Assembly (NCBI GenBank): GCA_964448675.1
Contig: CAYUZU010000019.1
Location: 1 to 64,000, forward strand
Source: CAYUZU01 sp964448675
Lineage (GTDB): Bacteria > Planctomycetota > Phycisphaerae > UBA1845 > Fen-1342
DNA length: 64,000 bases
Direction of reading: 5' to 3'
The notes beneath the pieces were generated by a model. That model was not told the DNA's origin. It was given only the letters and a program-made list of their open reading frames with translations, and did not search any database. How positions within the stretch are numbered: the stretch's first letter is position 1; each line of letters begins with the position of its first letter. The translations under genes and the position numbers were made by a program. Below, in pieces: positions 54,951 to 63,588 of the stretch.

Positions 54951-55850
54951 ATGGACGTCATCGCCACCGAGAACCTCGTCAAGTGCTACGGCGACTACCC
55001 TGCGCTGCGCGGCATCGCGCTGCGCGTCGCCAGCGGGTCGCTGTTCGGGTTTCTCGGGCCGAACGGGGCGGGCAAGACCACCGCGATCCGCATCCTGCTG
55101 GGCCTGCTGCGAGCCAGTGAAGGCCGGGCGACCGTTCTTGGCCACGACGTCTGGCATGACGGCCCGCTGCTGCGCCGCAAGGTCGGCTACCTGCCCGGCG
55201 ACGTGCGGTTCTATGACCGGCTCACCGGGCGGGCCACGCTGGGATTCGTCGATGCGGCTCGCGGCGGCGGCGGGGGGGCAGAGATGCAGCGCCTGGTCGA
55301 CCGGCTCGAACTCGACCTCGACAAGCGCGTCCGCGCGTATTCACGCGGCATGAAGCAGAAGCTCGGTCTGATCGCCGCCATGATGCACCGGCCGCAGTTG
55401 CTCATCCTCGACGAACCGACCACCGGCCTCGACCCCCTGGTCCGCGAGACGCTCTATGAGGAGCTGCGCAACGTCGCGGCCGAGGGCCGCACGGTGCTGT
55501 TCTCGAGCCACACGCTGGCCGAGGTCGAGGTGCTGTGCGACGAGGTCGCCATTGTGCGCGAGGGCGCGCTGATCGAGCACGAACGCATGGACGTGCTGCG
55601 GCGGCGGGCGGTGCGGCATGTCGAGGTGCATTTCGCCCCGGGGGCCCAACCGGCGCAGCCAATGCCGGCCGGCCTGGAAGTGGCCCAACAGACCGACCGA
55701 AGCCTGCACGGCACCTGGACCGGGGCGACCGACGCCCTCGTCGCCTGGCTGGCCCAGAGCAACGTCCAGGACGTCACAATTGCGCCGCCGGACCTGGACG
55801 ATCTCTTCCTGGCGTACTACGAGCGGCCGACGGCGAAGGTGGCGCCATGA
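54951..55850 (+). CDS. ABC transporter ATP-binding protein
   Basis: The 299-residue ATPase has Walker A GPNGAGKTT near residues 37-45, the signature YSRGMKQKL, Walker B LLILDEPTTGLDP and the switch His in FSSHTLAEVEVL. Residues 215-299 form the C-terminal extension found in ABC-2 type exporters. The ATG at 54951 starts the conserved NLVKCYGDYPALRG part; a longer upstream frame belongs to the truncated neighbour. It pairs with the permease through a 4-base overlap (ATGA). It is probably an export or drug/lipid-type system; the substrate is not visible. Confidence 0.93.
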   Translation: MDVIATENLVKCYGDYPALRGIALRVASGSLFGFLGPNGAGKTTAIRILLGLLRASEGRATVLGHDVWHDGPLLRRKVGYLPGDVRFYDRLTGRATLGFVDAARGGGGGAEMQRLVDRLELDLDKRVRAYSRGMKQKLGLIAAMMHRPQLLILDEPTTGLDPLVRETLYEELRNVAAEGRTVLFSSHTLAEVEVLCDEVAIVREGALIEHERMDVLRRRAVRHVEVHFAPGAQPAQPMPAGLEVAQQTDRSLHGTWTGATDALVAWLAQSNVQDVTIAPPDLDDLFLAYYERPTAKVAP

Positions 55851-56668
55851 GCCGGGCGGTGTTGCTCAAGACGCTGCGGGAGGACTGGCTGCTGATCCTG
55901 GTCGTGCTGGTGTCGATCGTGCTGTTCGAGGTTGTGGTCGTGCGCATGTTGATCGAGGCGGCGCGCGATCTGGAGCTGCTGCGCACCTGGCTCGAGCGGC
56001 CGCTGATTAAGACGCTGATGCGGCTGGCGCTGGGGGACGATCTCTCGGGCGAGATCACGTCGACGTCACTGGCGACGTTCGGTCTGGCGCATCCGTTCCT
56101 CTACGCCGTGACATGGGCGCTGCTGCTGGCGATGGCGACCGGGGCGGTGGCAGGGGAGATCGGCCGTGGCACCGCCGACCTGCTGTTGGCGCTGCCGCTG
56201 TCGCGGGCGGCGGTGTACGTGAGCACGTCGCTCGTGTGGCTCGTGGCGGCGATTCTGTGCAGCTTCGTGCCGCTGGTGGGATTGAGCATCGGGCAACGCG
56301 TGTTCCCGCTGGCGGAGCCGCTGGACCTGGCGCGGCTGGCGCTGGTTGCGACGAACCTGTGTGCGCTGAACGTGGCCATCGCGGCGTTCACGCTGCTCGT
56401 GTCGAGCCTGGTGTCGCGGCGAGGTCTGGCGGTGGGTGTGGTGCTGGCGGTGCTGCTCGTGTCGGACGTGGTCAACCTGGTCGCGTCGTTCTGGGAGGCG
56501 GTCGAGCCGATCAGCTTCCTGGGCTTCCTGCACTATTACCAGCCGCTCCCGATTGTGCGCAGCGGGCAACTGCCACCGGGCAATCTCGCTGTTTTGCTCG
56601 CAATCGCCGCGGTGACATGGTCGTTCGGTTTGTGGCACTTCGCGCGGCGCGATATCCCCGCGGTGTGA
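55847..56668 (+). CDS. ABC-2 type permease
   Basis: The 273-residue protein has six predicted membrane helices, with the first at ~16-35 (LLILVVLVSIVLFEVVVV) and the conserved GEIGRGTADLLLALPLSR between helices 2 and 3. It belongs to the ABC-2/NosY-like group. It overlaps the ATPase gene by four bases and should form the membrane part of that exporter. It ends 43 bp before the convergent VWA gene. Confidence 0.9.
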   Translation: MSRAVLLKTLREDWLLILVVLVSIVLFEVVVVRMLIEAARDLELLRTWLERPLIKTLMRLALGDDLSGEITSTSLATFGLAHPFLYAVTWALLLAMATGAVAGEIGRGTADLLLALPLSRAAVYVSTSLVWLVAAILCSFVPLVGLSIGQRVFPLAEPLDLARLALVATNLCALNVAIAAFTLLVSSLVSRRGLAVGVVLAVLLVSDVVNLVASFWEAVEPISFLGFLHYYQPLPIVRSGQLPPGNLAVLLAIAAVTWSFGLWHFARRDIPAV

Positions 56669-56710
56669 CGGGGCCACTGCGACCGATGCGGGCAGGGGCC
56701 ATGCGATGAG

Positions 56711-59700
56711 CTATGGCGCATCGTCGCCGGCAGGATCATCCCCAGCGGCATCCGGTCGACGCACGCGGCGCTTGGCGCGCAGCAGCCGTGCGGCGTATTC
56801 GTCGTCCGACGCGGGTGCGTGGGGACGCGGTGCTTCGCTCGGCGGCGCGCCGGTCGGCTCCGCCGGGCCTGCCGCGTCCGGCGCATTCGGGCCCGGTGTG
56901 TGGCGTCGGTCGGCAGGCGGTCGCGCGCGACGCGGCTCCGCGGGGGTCGGCCCCGCATCACGCTCATGCTGAAAGGCACTTTCCTGCGCCCGGGCCTTGG
57001 CCCCGCGCAGCGCCCCCAGCGTGGTGGCGGCTTCGTCGCCCGAACGCTGCGAAACCAGCCCGCCGATGAAGGCGCGAAGCCGGCCGGCAACCTGGGCCGG
57101 CGTTACGGCGATGCGGCGCACGGCGACGTCCATGAGAAACAGCAACAACGCCAGGCGGACCAGGACATCCCAGAAGGGTCGCCGCACCCGTACCGGGCGG
57201 ACACTCCACGGTTCGAACACCGCCTCCGGTTGCTGCAAGCGCAGAACCCGGCCGCCGGTGCGGCGGGCCAGCTCGCCCAGGGTGGTTTCGTCCGGCCGCA
57301 AGGTACGGAACTCGGGCGAATAGGCCTGGGCCACGCCGGCGCGCAGCACGCCCGCCTGTGCCGTGCCGCCGCTGGTGTAGCAGTAGGGCAGGAGAACCAC
57401 ATATGTGCCGGGGGCATCGAGTGGGAAGTTTGCTTCGTAACGGCCGGCCGCCGTGCGGTGCAGGGCCAGGGGGATGCGGTCGAAGCCGGGGGAGATCGCC
57501 TGTCCGGTGACCGTCAATGAGGCCTGGGCTGGCAGTGGCAGGTGTTCCGCCGAGACACCCACGCGGGCTACGCCGCCCTGGACCGTCGTCGCGACTTCGA
57601 GTTGACCAGGGCTGTCGGGTCGGGCCAGGTAACGCACGGCCTGGGTCCAAACCTTGCTGAAGCCAGGCCAGTTGACCCACGCGGGTCCCCATTGCGGCCA
57701 CATGCCGCTGGTGAACGCGACCACGCGGCCGAGTCCGACCTGCCAATAGGCGAGAATAGGATCCGCGCCGTCAGAGGTCGGGCGCACTAGCGGGACTTGG
57801 GCCATGGGCTTGGCCGTCGTCACGACGTGCCCCCGCAGCGGCGGGATCTCGGCGGGCGCGAGGCCGACGAGGATGCGTTCGTCGACTGCGGGTCGCAATT
57901 GCGGTGTGAACGGCTGTTCGTACAGCCCCGCCCGGCTGGCCAGGACGGTCTCCCGGGCGAAGATCTGCGGCAGTGGTTGCGCACTGTCGGCGATGTACAT
58001 GCGGCCGCCACTGCGGTCGGCAATCTGTGCGAGCAACGCCCGGTCGGCGTCGGGGCCCACCGCGACCGCGGAGATGGTGATACCCGCCGCGCCGGCGGTT
58101 TCTGCGAGCGACATGAACGCACCGGGGGCGGACTGTCCGTCGGTCAGGAGGATGATGTGCTTGAGGCTTGTCTCGGCGCCCGCGAGAGCGGCACTGGCCT
58201 GCTCGAGCGCCGGGTACATGTCCGTGCCGCCGGCGCCGCCGAGTTTGACGAGTTGTCGCAGGATCGCCCCACGGTTCTCGGCCCGTTGCAGCGGCACAAT
58301 CCACTCGGCGGCGCTGTTGAACGCCACGACGCCGACGTGATCCAGGCGGCTGAGCAGCTTGACGGACGCGATGGCCGCCTGGCGAGCCATGACGATCTTC
58401 TGACCGGCCATGGAGCCGGAGCGGTCGATGACGAGGACCAGACCGAGGCTGAGGAGGTTGAGCTTCGCGCGGCTGGTTTCGACGGGCAGGATCTCCTCGA
58501 GGGGGGTGTGCGCGTAGCCGCCGACGCTGAACGCGCGGTCGCCGCCGAGCACCAGCAGGCCGCCGCCCTGGTCGCGCACGTACGACGCCAGCATGGTCTG
58601 ACGGTTGGGCCCCAGGGCCAGGGCCGATATGTTCGACAGGATGATGGCCGAGGTATCGGCGAGCTGGGCCGCGTCGGCGGGCAAGTCGCGCAGCGCGATC
58701 AGCTCGCAGTCGATGCCGCCCTGCTGCAAGGCGGCGGCAAGTGTCTCGGCCGAGGTCGTTTCGCCCTGCGGGGCGGAGCCGGACATATCGTGCACGACCA
58801 GCACCCGCGTTGCCCCGCCGACGATCGTGAACGCGCGGCCTTCGTTGTTGACGCTGATCGCGTCCGTGTCGGCTCGTACGGGTTCGATCCGGGCGCGGAA
58901 GTGATGCACGCGGCTGGATTGCAGCTTGACCGGGATTGAAAAGCGATTCGGGCCGGGCGCGAGCTCGATCGCGCGGGCGGTGCTCGCCGTGGCCGGGTCG
59001 AGGTCGACCAGCCGTTCGTTGTGATACAGGCGCAGCCGCGCCGTCGTGGCGACTTGCGAGCGCGCGATGAGCTGCAGGTTGACGACTTCGTCACGCTCGG
59101 CGGCTGCGGGCGCCGCGAGGCGTTCGACGAGAATCTCGGCAGCGTGCTCGTAGCGCAGCGGCAGGACGTCGATCGGGATGTCCAGCGCGGTGTAGGCCTC
59201 GGCTTCCTCGACCGCGACGCCGCGGTTCTCGTTGCCATCCGAGATCATGACCAGCCGCCTGGCCGTGTCCGGTGGAAAGACGGCCAAGCCCAACCGCAGC
59301 GCCGCCGCGAGATCGGACCGGTGCCGGGCGCCGCGCATGCCGCCGGTGCCCGGCACGAGCGTCTTGTGGGGCAGCTGGTCGACGACGGCGTCCGCGGCGA
59401 AGCTCACCACGGCAACGCGGTCGTCCGGTCGCATCCCGGCGGCGGCCTGCTCAACAAACGCAAGGGCCTGTCGCTGCTGGAGTTGCGGGACGCTGTCAGA
59501 GCGGTCGATGGCGAAGGTCACCGTCTGGTCGCTGGTCGTACGAACCCACTCGGGGCCGGCCAGCGCCAACACGAGCATGGTGATGACGAGGCTGCGCAGC
59601 GCGATCGCGACCCAGCCGCGCGTCCGGCCCAGGCCTGCCAGCGAGCGCACACTCAGGGCGACGACCAACGGAAGAACCAGCAGAACGGTCAGCCAGACCG

Positions 59701-59716
59701 GGTGCTGCGCGTTCAT
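56711..59716 (-). CDS. Large membrane protein with two VWA domains and a glutamine-amidotransferase-like domain
   Basis: I prefer the ATG at 59716 because the only longer start is a TTG at 59743. The 1001-residue protein has two N-terminal membrane helices, VWA-1 (FAIDRSDSVPQ, MIDAS DRSDS), a class I glutamine-amidotransferase-like domain (RVLVVHDM ... GGGLLVLGGDRAFSVGG) without the catalytic Cys, and VWA-2 (VLVIDRSGSMAGQ, MIDAS DRSGS). A region with LAYWQVGLGRVVAFTSGM follows, then one C-terminal membrane helix and an ~140-residue Ala/Pro/Arg-rich tail. It resembles BatA-type planctomycete proteins. Both metal sites look intact. It probably assembles protein complexes at the membrane. Confidence 0.85.
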   Translation of the reverse strand: MNAQHPVWLTVLLVLPLVVALSVRSLAGLGRTRGWVAIALRSLVITMLVLALAGPEWVRTTSDQTVTFAIDRSDSVPQLQQRQALAFVEQAAAGMRPDDRVAVVSFAADAVVDQLPHKTLVPGTGGMRGARHRSDLAAALRLGLAVFPPDTARRLVMISDGNENRGVAVEEAEAYTALDIPIDVLPLRYEHAAEILVERLAAPAAAERDEVVNLQLIARSQVATTARLRLYHNERLVDLDPATASTARAIELAPGPNRFSIPVKLQSSRVHHFRARIEPVRADTDAISVNNEGRAFTIVGGATRVLVVHDMSGSAPQGETTSAETLAAALQQGGIDCELIALRDLPADAAQLADTSAIILSNISALALGPNRQTMLASYVRDQGGGLLVLGGDRAFSVGGYAHTPLEEILPVETSRAKLNLLSLGLVLVIDRSGSMAGQKIVMARQAAIASVKLLSRLDHVGVVAFNSAAEWIVPLQRAENRGAILRQLVKLGGAGGTDMYPALEQASAALAGAETSLKHIILLTDGQSAPGAFMSLAETAGAAGITISAVAVGPDADRALLAQIADRSGGRMYIADSAQPLPQIFARETVLASRAGLYEQPFTPQLRPAVDERILVGLAPAEIPPLRGHVVTTAKPMAQVPLVRPTSDGADPILAYWQVGLGRVVAFTSGMWPQWGPAWVNWPGFSKVWTQAVRYLARPDSPGQLEVATTVQGGVARVGVSAEHLPLPAQASLTVTGQAISPGFDRIPLALHRTAAGRYEANFPLDAPGTYVVLLPYCYTSGGTAQAGVLRAGVAQAYSPEFRTLRPDETTLGELARRTGGRVLRLQQPEAVFEPWSVRPVRVRRPFWDVLVRLALLLFLMDVAVRRIAVTPAQVAGRLRAFIGGLVSQRSGDEAATTLGALRGAKARAQESAFQHERDAGPTPAEPRRARPPADRRHTPGPNAPDAAGPAEPTGAPPSEAPRPHAPASDDEYAARLLRAKRRVRRPDAAGDDPAGDDAP

Positions 59717-59828
59717 GAAGATGGGCCAACCGACCGAATCCAAGAGCCACCCTTATCCACAAGACAGCGCGGCGGTGACGCGTGTAGCGTCGCGAATGCC
59801 GGCGGCCGCCGAATGCTGCGCCGTCGGC

Positions 59829-60320
59829 TCAGGCGCCCTTGCTGACGATGCGCCCGGCTTCGGCCACAAACTCCTTGGGCGGACGGAAGCCGGAGAAACG
59901 CCCCACCTCGGTGCCATCAGGCCGGACGACGACCAGCGTGGGGTACGCCGCGATCCGGTAGCGGTTCTTCAGGCCGACCTGCTTTTCGGCGTCGATCTTG
60001 AGCGACACGAGCCGTTCGAGCATCCATGGCCGAACTTCGTCATGGACGAAGGTCTGCTTGTCGAGCAGTTTGCAGGGGCCGCACCAGGTCGTGTAGAAGT
60101 CGAGCAGGACCAGCTTGCCCTCGGCGTCGGCCTTGATGCGGGCATCGTCAAAGCTCAGGTCATAGAACGGCAGGCCGTCCAGCGGCTTGGCCGCTTTGAG
60201 TTCGGTGATCTTGGCGGCATCGGCAGACGGGACGCTCGACGGCGGCGGTGCGGCGGGCTCGTTCGACGCATCACAGGCCACACACAGCAGCAGCAGCACG
60301 CAGGGGATGGTGCGGATCAT
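59829..60320 (-). CDS. Thioredoxin-like lipoprotein
   Basis: The 163-residue protein has a signal ending in the lipobox LCVAC, a Ser/Pro-rich linker and a thioredoxin fold with the active site TTWCGPCK. A cis-Pro (AAYPTLVVV) and a C-terminal GRFSGFRPP turn are present. It should act in the periplasm as a disulfide reductase or folding aid. The start has GAGGAGGA upstream and a promoter candidate at 60342-60370. Confidence 0.92.
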   Translation of the reverse strand: MIRTIPCVLLLLCVACDASNEPAAPPPSSVPSADAAKITELKAAKPLDGLPFYDLSFDDARIKADAEGKLVLLDFYTTWCGPCKLLDKQTFVHDEVRPWMLERLVSLKIDAEKQVGLKNRYRIAAYPTLVVVRPDGTEVGRFSGFRPPKEFVAEAGRIVSKGA

Positions 60321-60341
60321 GGTTCCTCCTCGTTTTGTCCT

Positions 60342-60370
60342 ATTCTAGCAGTTGTGCGCCCCGGGTGCAG
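60342..60370 (-). promoter_or_regulatory. Possible sigma-70-type promoter of the thioredoxin gene
   Basis: On the minus strand CTGCAC and TAGAAT are spaced by 17 bases, about 20 bases before the ATG. The -10 is good, the -35 moderate. Confidence 0.35.
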
Positions 60371-60443
60371 TCGGAGCGCTGCACCGTTGCCACCGGCCCG
60401 ATCATTTGTGTCTCAATGACCACCCCGTGCGCTGCGCCCCGGG

Positions 60444-61745
60444 TCAGTCCAGCCAGCGCTTGTCTCGCAGCTTCTTCGGCAGGTAGTTTTCGGTGATGAA
60501 GCTGAAGTGCTTGTTGGAGAGTGCTTCCAACTCCAGCTTTACGCCGAGCGCCTCCATGTACTTGATCTCACGCTGCCATTCGCGTTTCTGGAACCAGGGG
60601 TAGTTGCGAATCTCTCGCGCGCGGCGGCGATCTTCCTCGGTCAGCGGCATCGGCACGTGGCTGGGGATATCGAAGCGCTCCGCGTCGTAGCTGCTCATGC
60701 CGATGAAACGCGCTGCCGGCACCGCCATGCGCGTGCTCTCGAACGCGAGATTGATCGAGCCCTGCTTCAGCACGCTGTAGATGTAGTAGCCCCACGGGTC
60801 ATTGTCGACCAGCACGTACACCGGCAGCTTCAACTCGTTGTGCATGCGGAAAATCAGACGGCGCACGCCGCGCGGTGGCTGCCCTCCACCGTGGATGATC
60901 ATGCACTGGTGTCGCTCCCAGAAGCGGTCCTTGTTGAAGCGCTGCCAGATGGCGCCTTTCTCGATCAGCAGGATGAACTTGGCCTTGTGCCGAACGAACT
61001 GGATCACGTCCGCCTCGACGATGCTCGGCACGGCCCAGCCGCCGCTGCCCATGGCCGCCAGGTCGATACGGTCGCCGTTGTCGATGATCTGCATGGGGCC
61101 GACCATGGCGCCCTTCGTTTCGGCATGCACGCCGAGCTCCTCGCGCAGGGATGCAACGGCGACCTCGATGTCCTCGATGATCGGGTCGGACTCGGACTGC
61201 TCGTTGAAGATGAGCTCTTTGCTGCCCTTGCCTTGAGCGGCCTTGATGGGCACCTTCAGGTTGTAGAACAGGTCACGAATGCTGGTCGAGTTGCTCGCCT
61301 CGATCAGGCGCTTGCACACCTCCGCCACGCGGATCGTCTGCATGAACTTCTTCGCCTGGCTGCCCTCGCCCTTGCGCCGGCCGAGCAGGCTGAAGAAGCC
61401 GCGGCGCTGGCGGCCGTCGAGCAGTTCGATGATGCCGCGCTTCTCGTTGAACGTCACGTTCGACAGTGTGCGCGAGGGGATCTCGACGTACGGATCGTGT
61501 CGCTCGTGGACGAGCTGGACGACGCCCTTGGCCATCTTGACGATGCGCTGCCCCGCTGCCGCCCGATCGCGCTGGCCCGCCTGCTTGGTGAGCTTCTTCT
61601 TCGGCGGCTTGGGTGAGACGGCGACGCCCTTCGCGTCGGACTTGCCCGCCGCCTTCTTGCTGGACCGGGTCGTCTTCTTCGCAGTTTTCGCGGCGGCTTT
61701 CTTGGTGCTCTTGCGGGTGCCCGTCTTCCTGGTGCTCTTGGCCAA
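60444..61745 (-). CDS. top6A: DNA topoisomerase VI subunit A with histone-H1-like N-terminal tail
   Basis: The 433-residue protein has a 55-residue Lys/Ala-rich tail (KSTKKAAAKTAKKTTRSSKKAAGK), then the Spo11/TopVI-A fold. The winged-helix part carries the catalytic Tyr161 in IRDLFYN, equal to the RDIFY motif of Spo11. The Toprim domain has the Glu in LLIEKGAIW and the DxD in VLVDNDPWG, so all catalytic residues are kept. It makes double-strand breaks with a covalent 5'-Tyr link and needs the ATPase subunit B, which is not in this window. The start is TTG, supported by GGAG seven bases upstream. Topoisomerase VI is mainly archaeal and rare in bacteria. Confidence 0.9.
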   Translation of the reverse strand: MAKSTRKTGTRKSTKKAAAKTAKKTTRSSKKAAGKSDAKGVAVSPKPPKKKLTKQAGQRDRAAAGQRIVKMAKGVVQLVHERHDPYVEIPSRTLSNVTFNEKRGIIELLDGRQRRGFFSLLGRRKGEGSQAKKFMQTIRVAEVCKRLIEASNSTSIRDLFYNLKVPIKAAQGKGSKELIFNEQSESDPIIEDIEVAVASLREELGVHAETKGAMVGPMQIIDNGDRIDLAAMGSGGWAVPSIVEADVIQFVRHKAKFILLIEKGAIWQRFNKDRFWERHQCMIIHGGGQPPRGVRRLIFRMHNELKLPVYVLVDNDPWGYYIYSVLKQGSINLAFESTRMAVPAARFIGMSSYDAERFDIPSHVPMPLTEEDRRRAREIRNYPWFQKREWQREIKYMEALGVKLELEALSNKHFSFITENYLPKKLRDKRWLD

Positions 61746-62073
61746 GGCAGCGCTCCTTTGCTGAGGACGACCTTCCGTGGGGCCGGCGTGCGGCCGGCAC
61801 CGCTATTTTACGGGCGAATCGGGTGACTGTGAACGCAACCAGGCCGCTTGGCGCGGGCCGGACGACCTTCGCGGGTGAAAGCACGGGCAAGTGCGCCGGC
61901 GGCCACCGGAGAGACCGGGCGTTTCCTGGCGCGAGGTCAGGCTCCGGGCGACAGCGACCGGGTGAACGCGGCCGGGTCGATCACCGCGCCGTGTGCCGTT
62001 CAGCGCCCATCAGTCGCCCCCTGGGCCGCGCGACATACCCCCATGGGCCCGGTGCCGGTAGAATAGCGCCGTC
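61746..62073. other. Divergent intergenic region
   Basis: The 328 bases separate the divergent topoisomerase and TAXI genes. They must carry both promoters. I see a TAGAAT close before 62074 but no convincing -35, and no other feature. Confidence 0.4.
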
Positions 62074-63579
62074 ATGTCCGCGAAATCGAGGACGGCACCG
62101 ATCAACCCCAACTGGGCCCTGTCCATCGGTCTGCTGGCCGTGGTGCTGGGCGTGTTGCTGTGTCTCTACTATTTCCAGTGGACGCCGCGGCGGCAGTTCG
62201 GCCTCACCCTCACGGCCGGCAGTGCCGCAGGGCAGCGCCACCTGCTGGCGGAGTTGCTGGCGGCCCAGGTGGCGGCGGAATCCGGGGGCCGGGTAGAGGT
62301 CACGCTCGAACCGACCGCCGGGTCGGCGGAGGCGCTGCAACGCGTGGCGGCGGGCGAGCTCGACCTGGCATTGCTGCAAGGGGGGCTTCGGCCGAGCCGG
62401 TCCCCGCGGGTGCGACAGGTCACGGCGCTGCATGTCGAGCCGCTACACCTGCTGGTGCGGGCGGAACTGCATGCGGCGGCCGACCAGGGCCTCGACGCCT
62501 TGCGTGGGCGGCAGGTCAATCTGAGCGTCGCGGGCAGCGGCACGGCGGCGCTGGCGGCCGATGTGCTGCAGTTCGCCGGACTGCGTGCCGACCACGATTT
62601 CACCGCGACGCGGCTGAGCTACGCGGAGCTCGTGCAGGCGGACGCCGCCGCGTTGCCGGATGCGATCTTCATGGTATCGTCGCTGCCGTCGCCGGTGGCG
62701 CAGCACCTGGTCAGTGCGCACGACTATCGCCTGTTGCCGCTGCCGTTTGCCGAGGCGTACGCGCTGGGCGGGCTGACGCGGGACGATCTGCTGGGCGCGG
62801 ACGGCGCCGCCGGCACGCGGCGGGTGGACCGGATCCACGTCTACGACGCGGTAATCCCGGCCTACGCGTATGACGTCCATCCGCCGGTGCCCGGAGCGGA
62901 CATTCACACGCTCGGCACGCGTTTGCTGCTGGTCGCGCACGAGCGCGTGCCGCGGGCTGCCGTGACGGCGCTGCTGACGGCTGTGTATGCGACGGATTTC
63001 GCGCAGCTGACCAATCCCGCGCTGACGGCCGGTGTGCTGAGCCTGCCGCCCGAGTTTCCGTATCACGAAGGGACGCGTGACTACCAGCGGCGGAACCAGC
63101 CGTTGATCGCCGGGGACGTGCTGGAGTCGTTCGAGCAGACGCTGAACATCATGGCGGTGTTCTTCACGGCGGCGTTCTCGTTGTGGATCTGGACGCGGCA
63201 GAAGCTGCGTTTGCGACGCGATGCGAACTTCGCCCATTACGTGACGCGTGTCGGGGAGATCGAGCGGCACGCGCTCGACCTGGAGTCGGCTGCTCAGTTG
63301 CGCATCGGTCCGCTGCTGCGGCTGCGGCAGGATCTGAGCCGTTTGAAGTGCGAGGCGCTGGACCGTTTCGCGCGCGGCGAGTTGCAGCGCAGCGAGTTGA
63401 TGTCGGGTTTCCTGGCGCAGGTCAACGACGCGCGGAACTACCTGACGCGCCTGATTCTGCACGAGCGCGACAACCTCGAGGATACCGCCACGCAGCAGGG
63501 CCGCTCGGTGCAGGACGTTTGGAACGAGGCGGCGGGAGCGCCGGAAAGCACGTCGGAGCCGCCGCCGAAGCAGGGCTGA
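62074..63579 (+). CDS. TAXI-family TRAP-type solute-binding protein
   Basis: The 501-residue protein has one N-terminal membrane helix (ALSIGLLAVVLGVLLCLYYF), then the TAXI domain: LTAGSAAGQRHLLAELLAAQ, AAGELDLALLQGG, VNLSVAGSGTAALAADVLQFAG. A second helix (IMAVFFTAAFSLWIW) lies at about 350-367, with ~130 helical cytoplasmic residues at the end. TAXI proteins normally serve TRAP transporters, but no DctM-like permease is beside it, and the double-anchored layout suggests a sensor-like role (inference). Confidence 0.85.
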   Translation: MSAKSRTAPINPNWALSIGLLAVVLGVLLCLYYFQWTPRRQFGLTLTAGSAAGQRHLLAELLAAQVAAESGGRVEVTLEPTAGSAEALQRVAAGELDLALLQGGLRPSRSPRVRQVTALHVEPLHLLVRAELHAAADQGLDALRGRQVNLSVAGSGTAALAADVLQFAGLRADHDFTATRLSYAELVQADAAALPDAIFMVSSLPSPVAQHLVSAHDYRLLPLPFAEAYALGGLTRDDLLGADGAAGTRRVDRIHVYDAVIPAYAYDVHPPVPGADIHTLGTRLLLVAHERVPRAAVTALLTAVYATDFAQLTNPALTAGVLSLPPEFPYHEGTRDYQRRNQPLIAGDVLESFEQTLNIMAVFFTAAFSLWIWTRQKLRLRRDANFAHYVTRVGEIERHALDLESAAQLRIGPLLRLRQDLSRLKCEALDRFARGELQRSELMSGFLAQVNDARNYLTRLILHERDNLEDTATQQGRSVQDVWNEAAGAPESTSEPPPKQG

Positions 63580-63588
63580 GCCGCGCCG

